From NCBI GenBank assembly GCA_927407015.1, contig CAKMJT010000013.1, positions 17,072 to 81,071 of the forward strand: a stretch of 64,000 bases of DNA, given 5' to 3'. Positions 10,926-20,376 of this stretch are shown piece after piece. The stretch's first letter is position 1. Every line of letters begins with the position of its first letter. The translations under genes and the position numbers were made by a program. The DNA is from an uncultured Proteiniphilum sp. Lineage in GTDB: Bacteria; Bacteroidota; Bacteroidia; Bacteroidales; Dysgonomonadaceae. The notes beneath the pieces are model-generated. The model saw only the letters and a list, made by a program, of their open reading frames with translations, made no database searches and was not told where the DNA came from.

Positions 10926-11852
10926 TTAATTTTTAAAGATACGATTTTCTTCTTTTATTTCGTGTACAATCGCATCTAATATTCCATTGATAAACGTACT
11001 GCTTTTGGGAGTACTGTACGATTTGGCAATCTCAATATACTCGTTCAGGGAAACGCTGATAGGAATCGAATCGAAGGTAAATATCTCCGCAAGAGCCACT
11101 TGCATAATAATGAGATCCATGAAGGCAATGCGGTCAAAATCCCATTTGTCGGTATGTTTTTCGATGAGGTTTCGGTATTTTTTTTCATTCTGGATGGAAT
11201 CGTGCAGCAGCTTCAGGGCAAATACCCTGTCCTCATCGTCCTTGAACATCGGCAATAAAGGCTGCGTAGCCCCTTTCTCTTCAGCAAATTTCTTGATCGT
11301 CTTCAGCACGAATGTCTGTACAATCTCCACATCATCGTTCCAGTAAATGCATTCGTCTTCCAGGATGTTATCGAGCTCCTCGTTAAGGTAAATAAACTGC
11401 TTGAAAGCCTTTCTCCAGAACTCACGGTCCTCATCGTAGGTGGGTGCAACGATGTCAGTGTACGCTTTGTAGGCGTCGGAAGCCAGTATGGCGTCCAGCA
11501 GATTTTTCACAAACGATTCGTCCTCATCCCATATCATTGGACGTTCGGAGAGCTGTTTGTTGAATTGTCCGTTCTCTCTCAACTGAAGGATGAACTTGTT
11601 ATGAATCAGGTGTGTATTTGGATTCAGGTCTTCCTCGGAAGGCAGATGTTTGTTCCGTTTTGCTTCCACCCTGTTTTCATACGCTTTGGTCAGCTCCACC
11701 ATCAGCAGCAGCAGATAAAAATAAAGATCATATGATTTCTGCAGGCCGAACATGAGCTCCTTTTCGGCATTCCGCAAATCCTTATTCGTATTTTGGTACC
11801 AAGAATAAACAATCTGGACTATCCTTATACGAATTAAATTTCTGTTTATCAT
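10926..11852 (-). CDS. nusB: Transcription antitermination factor NusB
   Basis: NusB pairs with NusE (S10) on boxA RNA to promote rRNA antitermination. The 308-residue length reflects the N-terminal extension usual in Bacteroidota. The classical NusB fold is in the C-terminal half, with the signature DRIAFMDLIIMQVALAEI near residue 242 followed by NEYIEIAKSYSTPKSSTFING. It opens the four-gene operon running to coaE, and the promoter 28 bases upstream supports the start. Confidence 0.95.
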   Translation of the reverse strand: MINRNLIRIRIVQIVYSWYQNTNKDLRNAEKELMFGLQKSYDLYFYLLLLMVELTKAYENRVEAKRNKHLPSEEDLNPNTHLIHNKFILQLRENGQFNKQLSERPMIWDEDESFVKNLLDAILASDAYKAYTDIVAPTYDEDREFWRKAFKQFIYLNEELDNILEDECIYWNDDVEIVQTFVLKTIKKFAEEKGATQPLLPMFKDDEDRVFALKLLHDSIQNEKKYRNLIEKHTDKWDFDRIAFMDLIIMQVALAEIFTFDSIPISVSLNEYIEIAKSYSTPKSSTFINGILDAIVHEIKEENRIFKN

Positions 11853-11879
11853 TGTTTAAATGAACTTGTTTTGGAACTG

Positions 11880-11887
11880 CAAAAGTA
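11880..11887 (-). promoter_or_regulatory. Promoter of the nusB-yajC-ybbR-coaE operon
   Basis: The reverse strand reads TACTTTTG, a perfect TAnnTTTG -7 box 28 bases before the nusB ATG. A TTTG lies at 11912-11915, 24 bases upstream, slightly farther than usual. Confidence 0.6.
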
Positions 11888-12148
11888 GTTATTTTTTCGG
11901 TATTTTGCATACAAATCAATGAAAAGAGCACTTTATGTGACTCATTTCGTAACGCAATCAAGATAATTTTCGCACAGCGTGAGTTATATAACCGGTTACC
12001 TAAACCGGTATCTCTAACAATAGTGTTACGATTCAGGTTCTTTTTTTTTAAAAAGGATTGTTTATACCTGTTCATAATTCCCGACTGTTTCGGAATGCCT
12101 TCGGGATGAGTTTTTTAATGAGTATTGATTTGTTCCGGGAATTTTTTG

Positions 12149-12156
12149 TAGATTTG
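12149..12156 (+). promoter_or_regulatory. Promoter in front of the broken hexosaminidase
   Basis: TAGATTTG matches TAnnTTTG and lies 23 bases before the ATG. A TTG is found 21 bases upstream (12125-12127). The promoter of this pseudogene therefore still looks functional. Confidence 0.6.
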
Positions 12157-12178
12157 TCTAAATTAAAATTTTTAATAA

Positions 12179-13411
12179 ATGAAACCCAGTATAATATCCC
12201 TGGCACTTGTTTTATGCTGGATAGCCGGTTTTGCCCAGCAGACCGAGCGCAATATCTTTATTATTCCGGAACCTGTCTCCCTTTTGAAAAAAGGCGGGCA
12301 TTTTGTGTTGCCCGATGAAGTGGTTATTTCGATCCCGTCCGGAAAAGAAACGGCCTATGTGACCGGTATGTTGAAGGAAAAGCTGTCGCTGGCACCCGGG
12401 AAAAAGGTAATCGTGCGTAATGACAAAACCAGTGCCGATATTGAATTATCGCTGAATAAGATGAAGGATGCCGTTATCGGTGAGGAAGGCTATACGCTGG
12501 AGGTAGCCCCCCGGAAGATTACGATCAGCGCCAACAAGCCGGCAGGTTTAATCTATGGCGTTCAAACCCTCTTCCAGTTGCTTCCTCCGCAAATAGAAAG
12601 CAGCAAAAGGGTTGAGAACGTTTCGTGGCAGGTGCCTATTATGGAGATCACGGATTACCCGAGAGTGGGATGGAGAGGACTGATGCTCGATGTATCACGT
12701 CACTTTTTTACGGTGAATGAGGTGAAGCAGTACTACGACAACATGGTAAAGTACAAATACAACATGTTTCACTGGCACCTGACCGATGACGAGGGGTGTC
12801 GTATTGAAATTAAAAGCCTGCCCAAACTGACTGAAGAAGGTGCCTGGCGTACTGAGCAGACAGGATGGTTTGGCGGTTTCTCCCAGCCGGAACCGGATGC
12901 CCCCAAAAACTACGGTGGTTTTTATACACAGGAGGAAATCAAAGAGGTGGTTCGGTATGCCATGGAACGCAATATACAGGTTATGCCCGAGATTGATGTG
13001 CCGGGACACAGTTCGGCTGCCCTGGCTGCCTATCCCGAGCTGGCCTGCTTTCCCGAAAGCGGAGATCATTTCGTACGCACAGGCGCTCCTTTCCTCGACT
13101 GGAACACCGGAGGACGACCCGTGGCTATTTATGAGAATACGCTGTGTCCTGCCAACGAGAATGTGTATATATTCATGGATAAAGTGCTGACGGAGGTGGC
13201 GGCGCTCTTCCCGTTTCCTTATATCCACACAGGGGGGGGACGAGGCGCCCTATATGTTCTGGGAAAAGAGCCCCGCCGTGAAGCAGCTGATGAAGCGTGA
13301 AGTATCCCTCATGATGCCGATATCATGCGGATCATTACCTACCGGGGTGACAAGCCCGTCGGGCGGCTGATGAGCATCAGGACAGAGGATCTGAAAAAAA
13401 GAGCGAAGTAA
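12179..13411 (+). pseudogene. Beta-N-acetylhexosaminidase (GH20), frameshifted and internally deleted
   Basis: The first 350 residues are a good GH20 enzyme: a lipoprotein-less signal peptide (ISLALVLCWIAGFAQQ), the GH20b domain, then the catalytic barrel with FHWHLTDDEGCRIE and EIDVPGHSSAA. At the catalytic site a run of eight G (13231-13238) shifts the frame; with seven G it would read IHTGGDEAPYMFWEKSP, the normal acid/base motif. In that frame the protein continues only to MKRE, near 13300. The sequence then jumps, in a third frame, to HDADIMRIITYRGDKPVG...LKKRAK and stop at 13411, which matches the extreme C-terminus of Bacteroidota GH20 proteins. Several hundred residues in between are missing. 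This is a remnant, although a sequencing or assembly fault cannot be excluded. Confidence 0.85.
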
Positions 13412-13414
13412 GGA

Positions 13415-13446
13415 TTTGTATATTTAAAAGAAAATCATTATCTTTG
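13415..13446 (+). promoter_or_regulatory. Promoter of rplY
   Basis: TTTG at 13415-13418 and TATCTTTG at 13439-13446 are separated by 20 bases, an almost textbook Bacteroidota housekeeping promoter. The transcript would have a leader of about 75 bases before rplY. Confidence 0.8.
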
Positions 13447-13525
13447 CGCCGCTTTTTTGAGAGCTCCCGTGTGATGGGAAATAAAGAAAGCACTTTATTT
13501 TGAGTAACACAAACAACTATTAAAA

Positions 13526-14104
13526 ATGAAAACATTTGATTTAAAAGGCGAGGTCAGGGATGATTTCGGGAAAAAAGCGGCAAGGGCATACCGCAGTGAA
13601 GGCCTGATTCCCTGTGTAATTTACGGGGGACATGAGAAGGAAAATCTGAACTTCGTGGTGAAAAACAGCGACGTCCGCAACCTGGTCTACACGCCGGAAG
13701 TGTTTCTGGTAAACCTCGATCTGGGAAAAAAGAAATTACAGGCCATCGTGAAAGAAATTCAGTTTCACCCGGTAAAAGATACAATTTTACATATCGATTT
13801 CCTGAATGTATTTGAAAATGCACCGGTGATCATCGAAATCCCTGTTCGCCTCGAAGGATTAGCTGCCGGCGTAAGAGCGGGTGGTAAACTGTCGCTGGAT
13901 ATCCGCAAATTGAAAGTGAAAGGCCTACCCTCTAATTTACCTGAGGAACTGGTTGTCAACGTAGAGAAACTGGAACTGGGTAAATCAATTCAGGTGGGTA
14001 ACCTGGCTTTTGAAGGCCTGGAGATACTAAATGCCAAGAATGCCGTTGTCTGCCGTGTTCAACTGACACGTGCTGCCAGAGGTGCTGCTGCCAAAGCGGA
14101 GTAA
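13526..14104 (+). CDS. rplY: 50S ribosomal protein L25 (Ctc-type)
   Basis: This is a 192-residue long-form L25 that binds 5S rRNA on the large subunit. The N-terminal L25 domain (KKAARAYRSEGLIPCVIYGG, FHPVKDTILHIDFL) is followed by the C-terminal TL5/Ctc domain beginning near residue 100. It has a strong promoter and is followed 15 bases later by pth, a pairing that is widely conserved. Confidence 0.96.
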   Translation: MKTFDLKGEVRDDFGKKAARAYRSEGLIPCVIYGGHEKENLNFVVKNSDVRNLVYTPEVFLVNLDLGKKKLQAIVKEIQFHPVKDTILHIDFLNVFENAPVIIEIPVRLEGLAAGVRAGGKLSLDIRKLKVKGLPSNLPEELVVNVEKLELGKSIQVGNLAFEGLEILNAKNAVVCRVQLTRAARGAAAKAE

Positions 14105-14119
14105 TCAATGAAATAATCA

Positions 14120-14680
14120 ATGAAATACTTGATTGCGGGATTGGGAAACATCGGACCCGATTATGAGCAAACCCGCCACAATATAGGTTTTATGGTGTTG
14201 GACGCTTTTGCTAAAGCGTCCAATGCTGTTTTTGAGGACCGGCGTTATGGTTTCGTTACCGAGATGCGGCTCCGCAACAAATCACTTATCCTGCTCAAAC
14301 CCTCCACCTTCATGAATCTGAGTGGTAACGCCATCCGTTACTGGCTGCAGAAGGAGAAGATAGAGACAGAGCATCTGCTGGTAGTGGTCGATGACCTCGC
14401 ACTGCCCTTCGGTACGCTGAGGCTCAAATCGAAAGGGAGCGATGCCGGACATAACGGATTGAGACATATACAGGAGCTGATAGGACAGAACTATTCGCGC
14501 CTCCGGTTTGGGATAGGAAACGATTTCCCACGAGGGGCACAGGTGAATTATGTGCTGGAAGAGTTTTCCGACGAGGAGAAGCAGCAGCTGCCGCAACGGA
14601 TTGAAACAGCAGTGGATATCATCCGCAGTTTTTGTCTGTCGGGTGTACATGTCACGATGAATCAGTACAACAATAAGTAA
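14120..14680 (+). CDS. pth: Peptidyl-tRNA hydrolase
   Basis: Pth releases peptides from prematurely dropped peptidyl-tRNA. The signatures [18 protein letters not shown] (catalytic His near residue 21), [10 protein letters not shown] and [26 protein letters not shown] are all present, and the 186-residue length is standard. It probably shares the rplY transcript. Confidence 0.97.
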   Translation: MKYLIAGLGNIGPDYEQTRHNIGFMVLDAFAKASNAVFEDRRYGFVTEMRLRNKSLILLKPSTFMNLSGNAIRYWLQKEKIETEHLLVVVDDLALPFGTLRLKSKGSDAGHNGLRHIQELIGQNYSRLRFGIGNDFPRGAQVNYVLEEFSDEEKQQLPQRIETAVDIIRSFCLSGVHVTMNQYNNK

Positions 14681-14776
14681 GATGTAGTACTGTAGTTTTT
14701 TTACAGGCAGGGGACAGCAGGCAGCATGCCGGCAGGTCCATTCAGTAATCATTGGTAAAGAACGGGTTTTCAGTGT

Positions 14777-15184
14777 ATGATGGAAGAAGTACGCATAGAC
14801 AAATGGTTGTGGGCGGTACGTATTTTCAAAACACGGACCATCGCTGCAGAGGCGTGCAAGAAAGGGCGCGTGCTGATCGGTAATGTGTCGGTGAAACCTT
14901 CCAGAAATATTCGTGCCGGCGAGATCATCCAGGTACGTAAATCTCCCGTTACCTATTCCTTCAGGGTGCTTGCCACCGCAGATAAGCGGATGGGCGCAAA
15001 GATGGTGCCGCAATTCATGGAAAATGTGACGCCGCCCGATCAGTACGAGCTGCTGGAGTTGAATAAAATAAGCGGTTTTGTGGACCGGCAACGGGGTACA
15101 GGACGCCCCACCAAGAAAGAGCGACGTGATCTGGATCAGTTTGCCGGTTCCGTTGATCCCGATCTGTTCGATTGGGAAGAGTGA
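14777..15184 (+). CDS. hslR: S4-domain RNA-binding protein, Hsp15 type
   Basis: This is a 135-residue protein with an N-terminal S4 domain (RIDKWLWAVRIFKTRTIAAEACKKG, residues 5-29) and a basic C-terminal tail (GRPTKKERRD). Hsp15 relatives bind stalled 50S subunits that carry peptidyl-tRNA, which suits its place behind pth. Two consecutive ATG codons leave the start uncertain by one residue. It ends 18 bases from the convergent comB gene. Confidence 0.85.
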   Translation: MMEEVRIDKWLWAVRIFKTRTIAAEACKKGRVLIGNVSVKPSRNIRAGEIIQVRKSPVTYSFRVLATADKRMGAKMVPQFMENVTPPDQYELLELNKISGFVDRQRGTGRPTKKERRDLDQFAGSVDPDLFDWEE

Positions 15185-15201
15185 CGATACCTCCGGATGC
15201 C

Positions 15202-15918
15202 CTATTTCGCAGCCCTGATTTTTTTCTCTTCCTTATTGTAGCATGGTACCACCGACACGGTGTTTTGTTGCAGGCAATAGGCTACATCACTCTCTACGCC
15301 ATTTTCGATCAGCCGTTGGTAGTGATCGCTCTTTATGAGATATTCCAACGGGTCGTTTTTTGCCTGTTGCCACAGTTCCAGTGCGATTCTCACTGCATCC
15401 GACCCAATGGTCACCTCACTTCTTTCCGATAGTCTCTCGGCAAAAGCACCCCCGAAGAGTGTATCCTCCATGTTTATCCTGTTGTTCCACCCTGCACAGA
15501 GTACCACTATCCGCTCCGATGATTCCAGACATTCGTCCGCGAGCGCGTCGATATTGGAAAAGCTGCCGATGAACAACTGTTTGCTCTCCAGTCCCATTTC
15601 TATGGCCATGGTCCCGTTGGTGGTGGTAAACACCACCTCCTTCCCTTCCACTATCTCACGTTTGTAGTCGAAGGGCGAATTGCCGAAATCGGCAAAATCA
15701 CATTTGCGGGTTTTGCGTTCTGCGCCCACCAGAAAACCTGCCGATTTATATTGTCTCGCAATCTCAATATCAGCCACAGGAATGACTGCAACTGCACCGT
15801 TATGGAGCATGGCGCACAGGGTGGCAGAAGCCCTGAAGACATCTACCACGATAACCGTGTCGTTCACTTTTTGATAATAGGGATAGAGGGCGGGGGAAGG
15901 GCAAAGATCGAGTATCAT
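15202..15918 (-). CDS. comB: 2-phosphosulfolactate phosphatase family protein
   Basis: This is a 238-residue ComB-family protein. The conserved segments VIVVDVFRASATL (residues 20-32), the alanine-rich turn, TTTNGTMAIE near residue 98 and LCAGWNNRINMEDTLFGGAF near residue 134 fit the family. In methanogens ComB acts in coenzyme M synthesis; in bacteria without that pathway the substrate is unknown. The start MILDLCPSP was chosen because a promoter lies immediately upstream; a longer in-frame reading passes through that promoter. Confidence 0.85.
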   Translation of the reverse strand: MILDLCPSPALYPYYQKVNDTVIVVDVFRASATLCAMLHNGAVAVIPVADIEIARQYKSAGFLVGAERKTRKCDFADFGNSPFDYKREIVEGKEVVFTTTNGTMAIEMGLESKQLFIGSFSNIDALADECLESSERIVVLCAGWNNRINMEDTLFGGAFAERLSERSEVTIGSDAVRIALELWQQAKNDPLEYLIKSDHYQRLIENGVESDVAYCLQQNTVSVVPCYNKEEKKIRAAK

Positions 15919-15928
15919 CTTTTTTCTG

Positions 15929-15936
15929 CAAATATA
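15929..15936 (-). promoter_or_regulatory. Promoter of comB, nearly leaderless
   Basis: The reverse strand reads TATATTTG, ending only 10 bases before the comB ATG. With transcription starting about 6-7 bases after the box, the mRNA would have almost no leader. Confidence 0.6.
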
Positions 15937-16122
15937 ACATCTGCCGGTTAATTTTCTCACACCCGCAATGCAAAATCGCATTGTGCCATGCCGGAAAGCA
16001 TCCGAAAATTCTGGCCGGAAGGATGACATCTGTCAATGGTCGTCGTGATTGACAGGCACTTCCTGGTTGAAAAAACTGAGGTAAAAAGAGCTGCAAGCCT
16101 AAGGATGTAAGCATTTTTTTTG

Positions 16123-16130
16123 TATCTTTC
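16123..16130 (+). promoter_or_regulatory. Probable promoter of kdsA-maf
   Basis: TATCTTTC differs from TAnnTTTG in the last base only and lies 21 bases before the kdsA ATG. Confidence 0.4.
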
Positions 16131-16151
16131 GGCCTAATTAATATCGTCAGA

Positions 16152-16946
16152 ATGGATCTTTCCTATTTACAATCAGACAACTTTTTCCTGCTGGCCGGTC
16201 CCTGTGTCATTGAATCCGAAGAGATGGCGATGAAGATTGCAGAGAGAATTAAAGGGATCACCCACAAACTGGGAATTCCTTATGTGTTTAAAGGTTCATT
16301 CCGGAAGGCAAACCGCTCGAGGGTGGATTCCTTTATCGGAATCGGTGACGAAAAGGCACTGAAGATCCTCCGGAAAGTGCATGACACCTATGGTATTCCC
16401 ACTGTAACCGATATTCACGAGAGTCAGGAAGCAGCCATGGCCGCCGAATATGTGGATATCTTACAGATCCCTGCTTTCCTGTGCCGTCAGACCGAGCTGC
16501 TGATTGCCGCGGCAAAGACGGGGAGGGTGGTCAACATCAAAAAGGGACAATTCCTGTCGCCTGAGGCGATGCGGTTTGCAGCGCAGAAGGTGACTGACAG
16601 CGGCAATCAACAAGTGATGCTCACCGAGCGGGGTACTACCTTTGGTTATGGCGACCTGGTCGTTGATTTTCGTGGTATCCCCCTGATGAAAACATTCGGT
16701 TTCCCCGTGGTGATGGATGTGACACACAGCCTGCAGCAGCCTAACCAGTCATCGGGTGTCACGGGAGGTCAGCCGCAGCTTATTGAGACCATTGCCCGTG
16801 CTGCGATTGCCGTGGGTGCCGACGGGTTGTTCATCGAGACCCACCCCGACCCGAAGAATGCCAAATCGGACGGCGCCAATATGCTGCCGCTGGACCTGCT
16901 GGAAGCATTGCTGGTGAAATTGACCCGGATACGTCAGTCATTATGA
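16152..16946 (+). CDS. kdsA: 3-deoxy-8-phosphooctulonate synthase
   Basis: KdsA condenses phosphoenolpyruvate with arabinose-5-phosphate to Kdo-8-phosphate for lipopolysaccharide. The motifs LLAGPCVIESEE, VFKGSFRKANRSR, GQFLSPEAM and LTERGTTFGYGDLVVDFRG are diagnostic, and the length of 264 residues is typical. The residues are those of the DAHPS-I/KdsA barrel. Its stop overlaps the start of maf by four bases. Confidence 0.97.
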   Translation: MDLSYLQSDNFFLLAGPCVIESEEMAMKIAERIKGITHKLGIPYVFKGSFRKANRSRVDSFIGIGDEKALKILRKVHDTYGIPTVTDIHESQEAAMAAEYVDILQIPAFLCRQTELLIAAAKTGRVVNIKKGQFLSPEAMRFAAQKVTDSGNQQVMLTERGTTFGYGDLVVDFRGIPLMKTFGFPVVMDVTHSLQQPNQSSGVTGGQPQLIETIARAAIAVGADGLFIETHPDPKNAKSDGANMLPLDLLEALLVKLTRIRQSL

Positions 16947-17518
16947 GGGTAACCGACTACCGCCTCGTGCTTGCCTCCAACTCACCGCGACGGAAAGAGT
17001 TGCTCACCGGTATCGATGTGGAATATGAAGTCCGCACACTGCCCGATATAGATGAGTCGTACCCGGAAACACTGCCTCATGAAGAGGTGGCAGCCTTTCT
17101 GGCCCGTAAAAAAGCAGCGGCCTACCTGCCTGCGCTGAAAGAGGATGAGTTGCTGATCACTGCAGATACAATCGTTTTGCTGGACGGGACGATCCTCGGC
17201 AAACCTTCAGACAGGGATGATGCCGCCCTGATGTTACGTACGCTGGCCGGAAAACAGCATCGGGTCATCACCGGTGTTTGCCTTACCACGTCGAGGAAAC
17301 AGGAGAGCTTCTCAGACACCGCCACTGTCACTTTCGGTCCGTTGAGTGAAGAGGAGATCGACTATTATGTCACCCGCTACGACCCTTTGGATAAGGCAGG
17401 CGCCTACGGCGTGCAGGAATGGATAGGCTATGTGGCGGTGGAAAAGATAGAGGGTTCCTATTTCAATGTGATGGGATTGCCCATTCACAAGGTATACCAC
17501 GCGCTGAAACAGTTTTAA
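16943..17518 (+). CDS. Maf family nucleoside triphosphate pyrophosphatase
   Basis: This is a 191-residue Maf protein that hydrolyses non-canonical or dTTP/UTP-type nucleotides to monophosphates. The start motif LASNSPRRKELL (residues 9-20), ITADTIVLLDG near residue 71 and the C-terminal DPLDKAGAYGVQEW and IEGSYFNVMGLP are clear. It overlaps kdsA (ATGA), so the two are translationally coupled. Confidence 0.94.
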   Translation: MRVTDYRLVLASNSPRRKELLTGIDVEYEVRTLPDIDESYPETLPHEEVAAFLARKKAAAYLPALKEDELLITADTIVLLDGTILGKPSDRDDAALMLRTLAGKQHRVITGVCLTTSRKQESFSDTATVTFGPLSEEEIDYYVTRYDPLDKAGAYGVQEWIGYVAVEKIEGSYFNVMGLPIHKVYHALKQF

Positions 17519-17586
17519 CAGGAGGGAAAGAAACCGGACATCGGGAGAAAAACCGTACAGCTGACAGTTCGAAATGAATAAACATT

Positions 17587-17594
17587 TATCTTTG
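17587..17594 (+). promoter_or_regulatory. Promoter of the aspartate kinase gene
   Basis: TATCTTTG matches TAnnTTTG and lies 40 bases before the start codon. The -33 element is not obvious. Confidence 0.55.
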
Positions 17595-17634
17595 TGCAGG
17601 ATATATAAATACATCATCAAATATAGTTTGTCAC

Positions 17635-19047
17635 ATGCTCACAGTTGAAAAAATAGGAGGCACCTCCATGTCCCAGTTTCAGGACGTATTGCAGAATATC
17701 ATCAAAGGAAACCGTAAGGGAGACGCCTTATACAACCGTATCTTCGTCGTCTCGGCGTATAACAATGTAACAAACTGGCTGCTGGAGCATAAAAAGACCG
17801 GTGACCCTGGCATCTACAATAAATTTCTGAACGGGGAGGATTACAGCAGTGCACTCGATTCGTTTTGTCAGCGTCTGCTCCTGATCAATGACGGCTTTGC
17901 CGATTACGGACTGGACCTGAAAGAGGCACGCGACTTCATCCGTTTTCGGGTGGATCAGGCCAAGACCGTGCTCTACAGTTTAGGAAAGGTACTGGCTTCG
18001 GGATATGTGAACCCCACCGATATCCATCTGGCAGCACGTGAGATTCTGGCATCCATCGGAGAAGCTCATTCGGGCTGGAACTCCGTCAATATCCTTAATA
18101 ACAATGGCATCAATGCCCGTTTCATAGATCTGTGCGGTTTCAATGACAATGAGCCGCTCACCATCGACGAACGGATCCACAAGGAGTTTGAAGGGATTGA
18201 TTTCAGCAAGGTGCTTTGTATTGCTACCGGTTACACCAAGGGAACCGAAGGGATTATGCGGGCCTTTGACCGGGGATACAGCGAAGTCACCTTCAGCAAG
18301 ATTGCCGTGGAGGTGAAGGCCGGTGAGGCTGTGATTCACAAGGAATACCACCTGTCGAGTGCCGATCCCAAGATCGTGGGCGTGGAGAACAGTATTCCCG
18401 TGGGGCATACCAACTATATCATCGCCGATCAGCTGGCCGACATCGGCATGGAGGCTATCCATCCCAAGGCGGCCAAGCCGCTGGAGCTGGCCGGCATTGA
18501 CATACGCATCAAGAATACGTTTGAACCTGCACATCCGGGTACCCTGATATCACGCGATTATATCTCTCCCGAACCCAGGGTGGAGATCGTTTCCGGATCA
18601 CGGAAAGTGATCGCCATTGAGGTGCATGACCCCATGATGGTGGGTGAGGTAGGTTTCGACGGACGCATCATGCACTATTTTGTGAAGCTTGGGGTAAGCT
18701 ACATCCTGAAATCGACCAACGCCAACTCTATCACGATGGTTGTCTGGGACAACGAGAAGAGTCACGAGCTCATTAAAATACTGAAGGAGGAGTTTTACCA
18801 GGTGAACGCCCTGCCGATGGCTATTGTCTGTGCAATGGGCACCAATATAGCCTTGCCGGGATTTCTCTATTATGCCACGAAGGCCCTGTATGAAAACGGA
18901 ATCAATGTGGAAAGCTTCGCACAGTCGCTCATGCAGGTCAATATGCAGTTTGTCATTCAGCGCGAACGCTATGAGGATGCCGTGATAGCACTCAACGAGG
19001 CGCTGTGCAAAAACGTACCGACGGATAACAGGGTAACCGGTCGGTAA
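17635..19047 (+). CDS. Aspartate kinase
   Basis: This 470-residue enzyme phosphorylates aspartate at the head of the lysine/threonine/methionine pathway. The N-terminal KIGGTSMSQF is the kinase signature, ATGYTKGTEGIM and GRGYSEVTFSK-like segments follow near residue 200, and tandem ACT domains occupy the last 150 residues (MMVGEVGFDGRIM, NALPMAIVCAMGTNI). The MLTVEKIGGTSMS start resembles the type of aspartate kinase also found in ectoine clusters, but no ectoine genes are nearby. It converges on hflX, with only one base between the two stop codons. Confidence 0.9.
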   Translation: MLTVEKIGGTSMSQFQDVLQNIIKGNRKGDALYNRIFVVSAYNNVTNWLLEHKKTGDPGIYNKFLNGEDYSSALDSFCQRLLLINDGFADYGLDLKEARDFIRFRVDQAKTVLYSLGKVLASGYVNPTDIHLAAREILASIGEAHSGWNSVNILNNNGINARFIDLCGFNDNEPLTIDERIHKEFEGIDFSKVLCIATGYTKGTEGIMRAFDRGYSEVTFSKIAVEVKAGEAVIHKEYHLSSADPKIVGVENSIPVGHTNYIIADQLADIGMEAIHPKAAKPLELAGIDIRIKNTFEPAHPGTLISRDYISPEPRVEIVSGSRKVIAIEVHDPMMVGEVGFDGRIMHYFVKLGVSYILKSTNANSITMVVWDNEKSHELIKILKEEFYQVNALPMAIVCAMGTNIALPGFLYYATKALYENGINVESFAQSLMQVNMQFVIQRERYEDAVIALNEALCKNVPTDNRVTGR

Positions 19048-19048
19048 A

Positions 19049-20272
19049 TCACTCATCCTCGTAAGTCTGATACAGAAAATCATTGTAGGGGAAACGTGAA
19101 ATATGTATTTCCCTTACCTTATCGTATATAAGCTGTTTGAGGTCTTCGATGTTTTCTTTCTCCTTCGCCGATATAAAGATACAGTTCTCCTTTATCCTAC
19201 TCAGCCATGTCTGTTTCAGTTCGTCGAGGGTGTAATTCTCCCGATTTTTCGGTGAAAGGTCATCGTCGTCCTTCTCCACGTGCGAGAAAGCGTCTATTTT
19301 ATTGAACACGAGAATGGTCGGTTTCGCCGTATCATCAATCTCAAACAGGGTCTTCTCAACCACACCGATCTGTTCTTCGAAGGCGGGATGTGAGATATCC
19401 ACCACATGAAGCAGGATATCCGCTTCCCGCACCTCATCGAGCGTCGACTTGAAAGACTCGATCAGATGAGTGGGCAGCTTGCGGATGAACCCGACGGTAT
19501 CGGTGAGCAGGAAAGGCAGGTTTTGAATCGTCATCTTGCGTACCGTCGTGTCGAGTGTGGCAAACAGTTTATTCTCGGCAAACACATCACTCTTACTGAG
19601 CAGGGTCATCAGGGTTGATTTACCCACGTTGGTGTAACCCACCAGTGCGACACGCACCAGTTTGCCTCGATTCTTTCGCTGAACGGTTTTTTGCTTGTCG
19701 ATATCTTTCAGTTCCTGCTTTAGCAGGGATATCTTATCGAGGATAATTCTACGGTCAGTCTCCAGCTGTGTCTCCCCCGGCCCGCGCATAATGGTCCCTC
19801 CGCCACCCCGCTGACGTTCAAGATGGGTCCACATGCGGGTGAGCCTGGGCAGCAGGTATTGATATTGGGCCAGTTCCACCTGTACCTTGGCATGGGCCGT
19901 CTGGGCACGCATGGCAAAGATGTCGAGGATAAGGCTTGTCCGGTCCATGATCCGGATCATCAGCACTTTCTCGATGTTGCGGAGCTGTTTTGCCGACAAC
20001 TCATCATCGAAGATGACTACCCCGATCTCATTCTCTTCCTCTTTTACATAGGCCTCAATTTCCTCCAGCTTGCCCTTACCCACAAAAGTGAGCGCATTCG
20101 GCATCTCGAGTCTCTGCACGAAGCGTTTTCCGGGAAGAAGGCCTGCTGTTTCAGCCAGGAAAGCCAGTTCGTCGAGGTACTCCTGTACCTTCTCGTCGTT
20201 CTGCTCCGGTGTGATGAGCCCTACCAGCACGGCAGTCTGATTTTTTATTTCGTTGGTGATAAAGTCTTTCAT
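19049..20272 (-). CDS. hflX: Ribosome-associated GTPase HflX
   Basis: HflX splits or rescues stalled ribosomes using GTP. The N-terminal HflX domain (residues 15-175) is followed by the glycine-rich linker RQRGGGGTIMRGPGETQLE and the G domain with VGYTNVGKSTLM (G1), DTVGFI (G3) and FNKID (G4). The C-terminal part ends at about residue 407. The start MKDFITNEI was preferred to a methionine eight codons upstream because it matches the family N-terminus. Confidence 0.94.
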   Translation of the reverse strand: MKDFITNEIKNQTAVLVGLITPEQNDEKVQEYLDELAFLAETAGLLPGKRFVQRLEMPNALTFVGKGKLEEIEAYVKEEENEIGVVIFDDELSAKQLRNIEKVLMIRIMDRTSLILDIFAMRAQTAHAKVQVELAQYQYLLPRLTRMWTHLERQRGGGGTIMRGPGETQLETDRRIILDKISLLKQELKDIDKQKTVQRKNRGKLVRVALVGYTNVGKSTLMTLLSKSDVFAENKLFATLDTTVRKMTIQNLPFLLTDTVGFIRKLPTHLIESFKSTLDEVREADILLHVVDISHPAFEEQIGVVEKTLFEIDDTAKPTILVFNKIDAFSHVEKDDDDLSPKNRENYTLDELKQTWLSRIKENCIFISAKEKENIEDLKQLIYDKVREIHISRFPYNDFLYQTYEDE

Positions 20273-20376
20273 ACGATTCAAATTATTGACTATCAAAGAT
20301 GTCAGTCGAAAACCGCCTTCATCGTTTGCCAGCAGGGAGTGATTGAAACGCCCGTTTATACCGTTGTTTCATGTAT

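Noticed and set aside
11782..12075. Reverse-strand open frame of 97 codons upstream of nusB
   Set aside because: It overlaps the nusB start in another frame, runs through the nusB promoter and has no recognisable protein features.
13226..13300. Programmed ribosomal frameshift in the G8 run of the GH20 gene
   Set aside because: Even in the corrected frame the enzyme is truncated by a large deletion, so regulated frameshifting would not give a functional protein.
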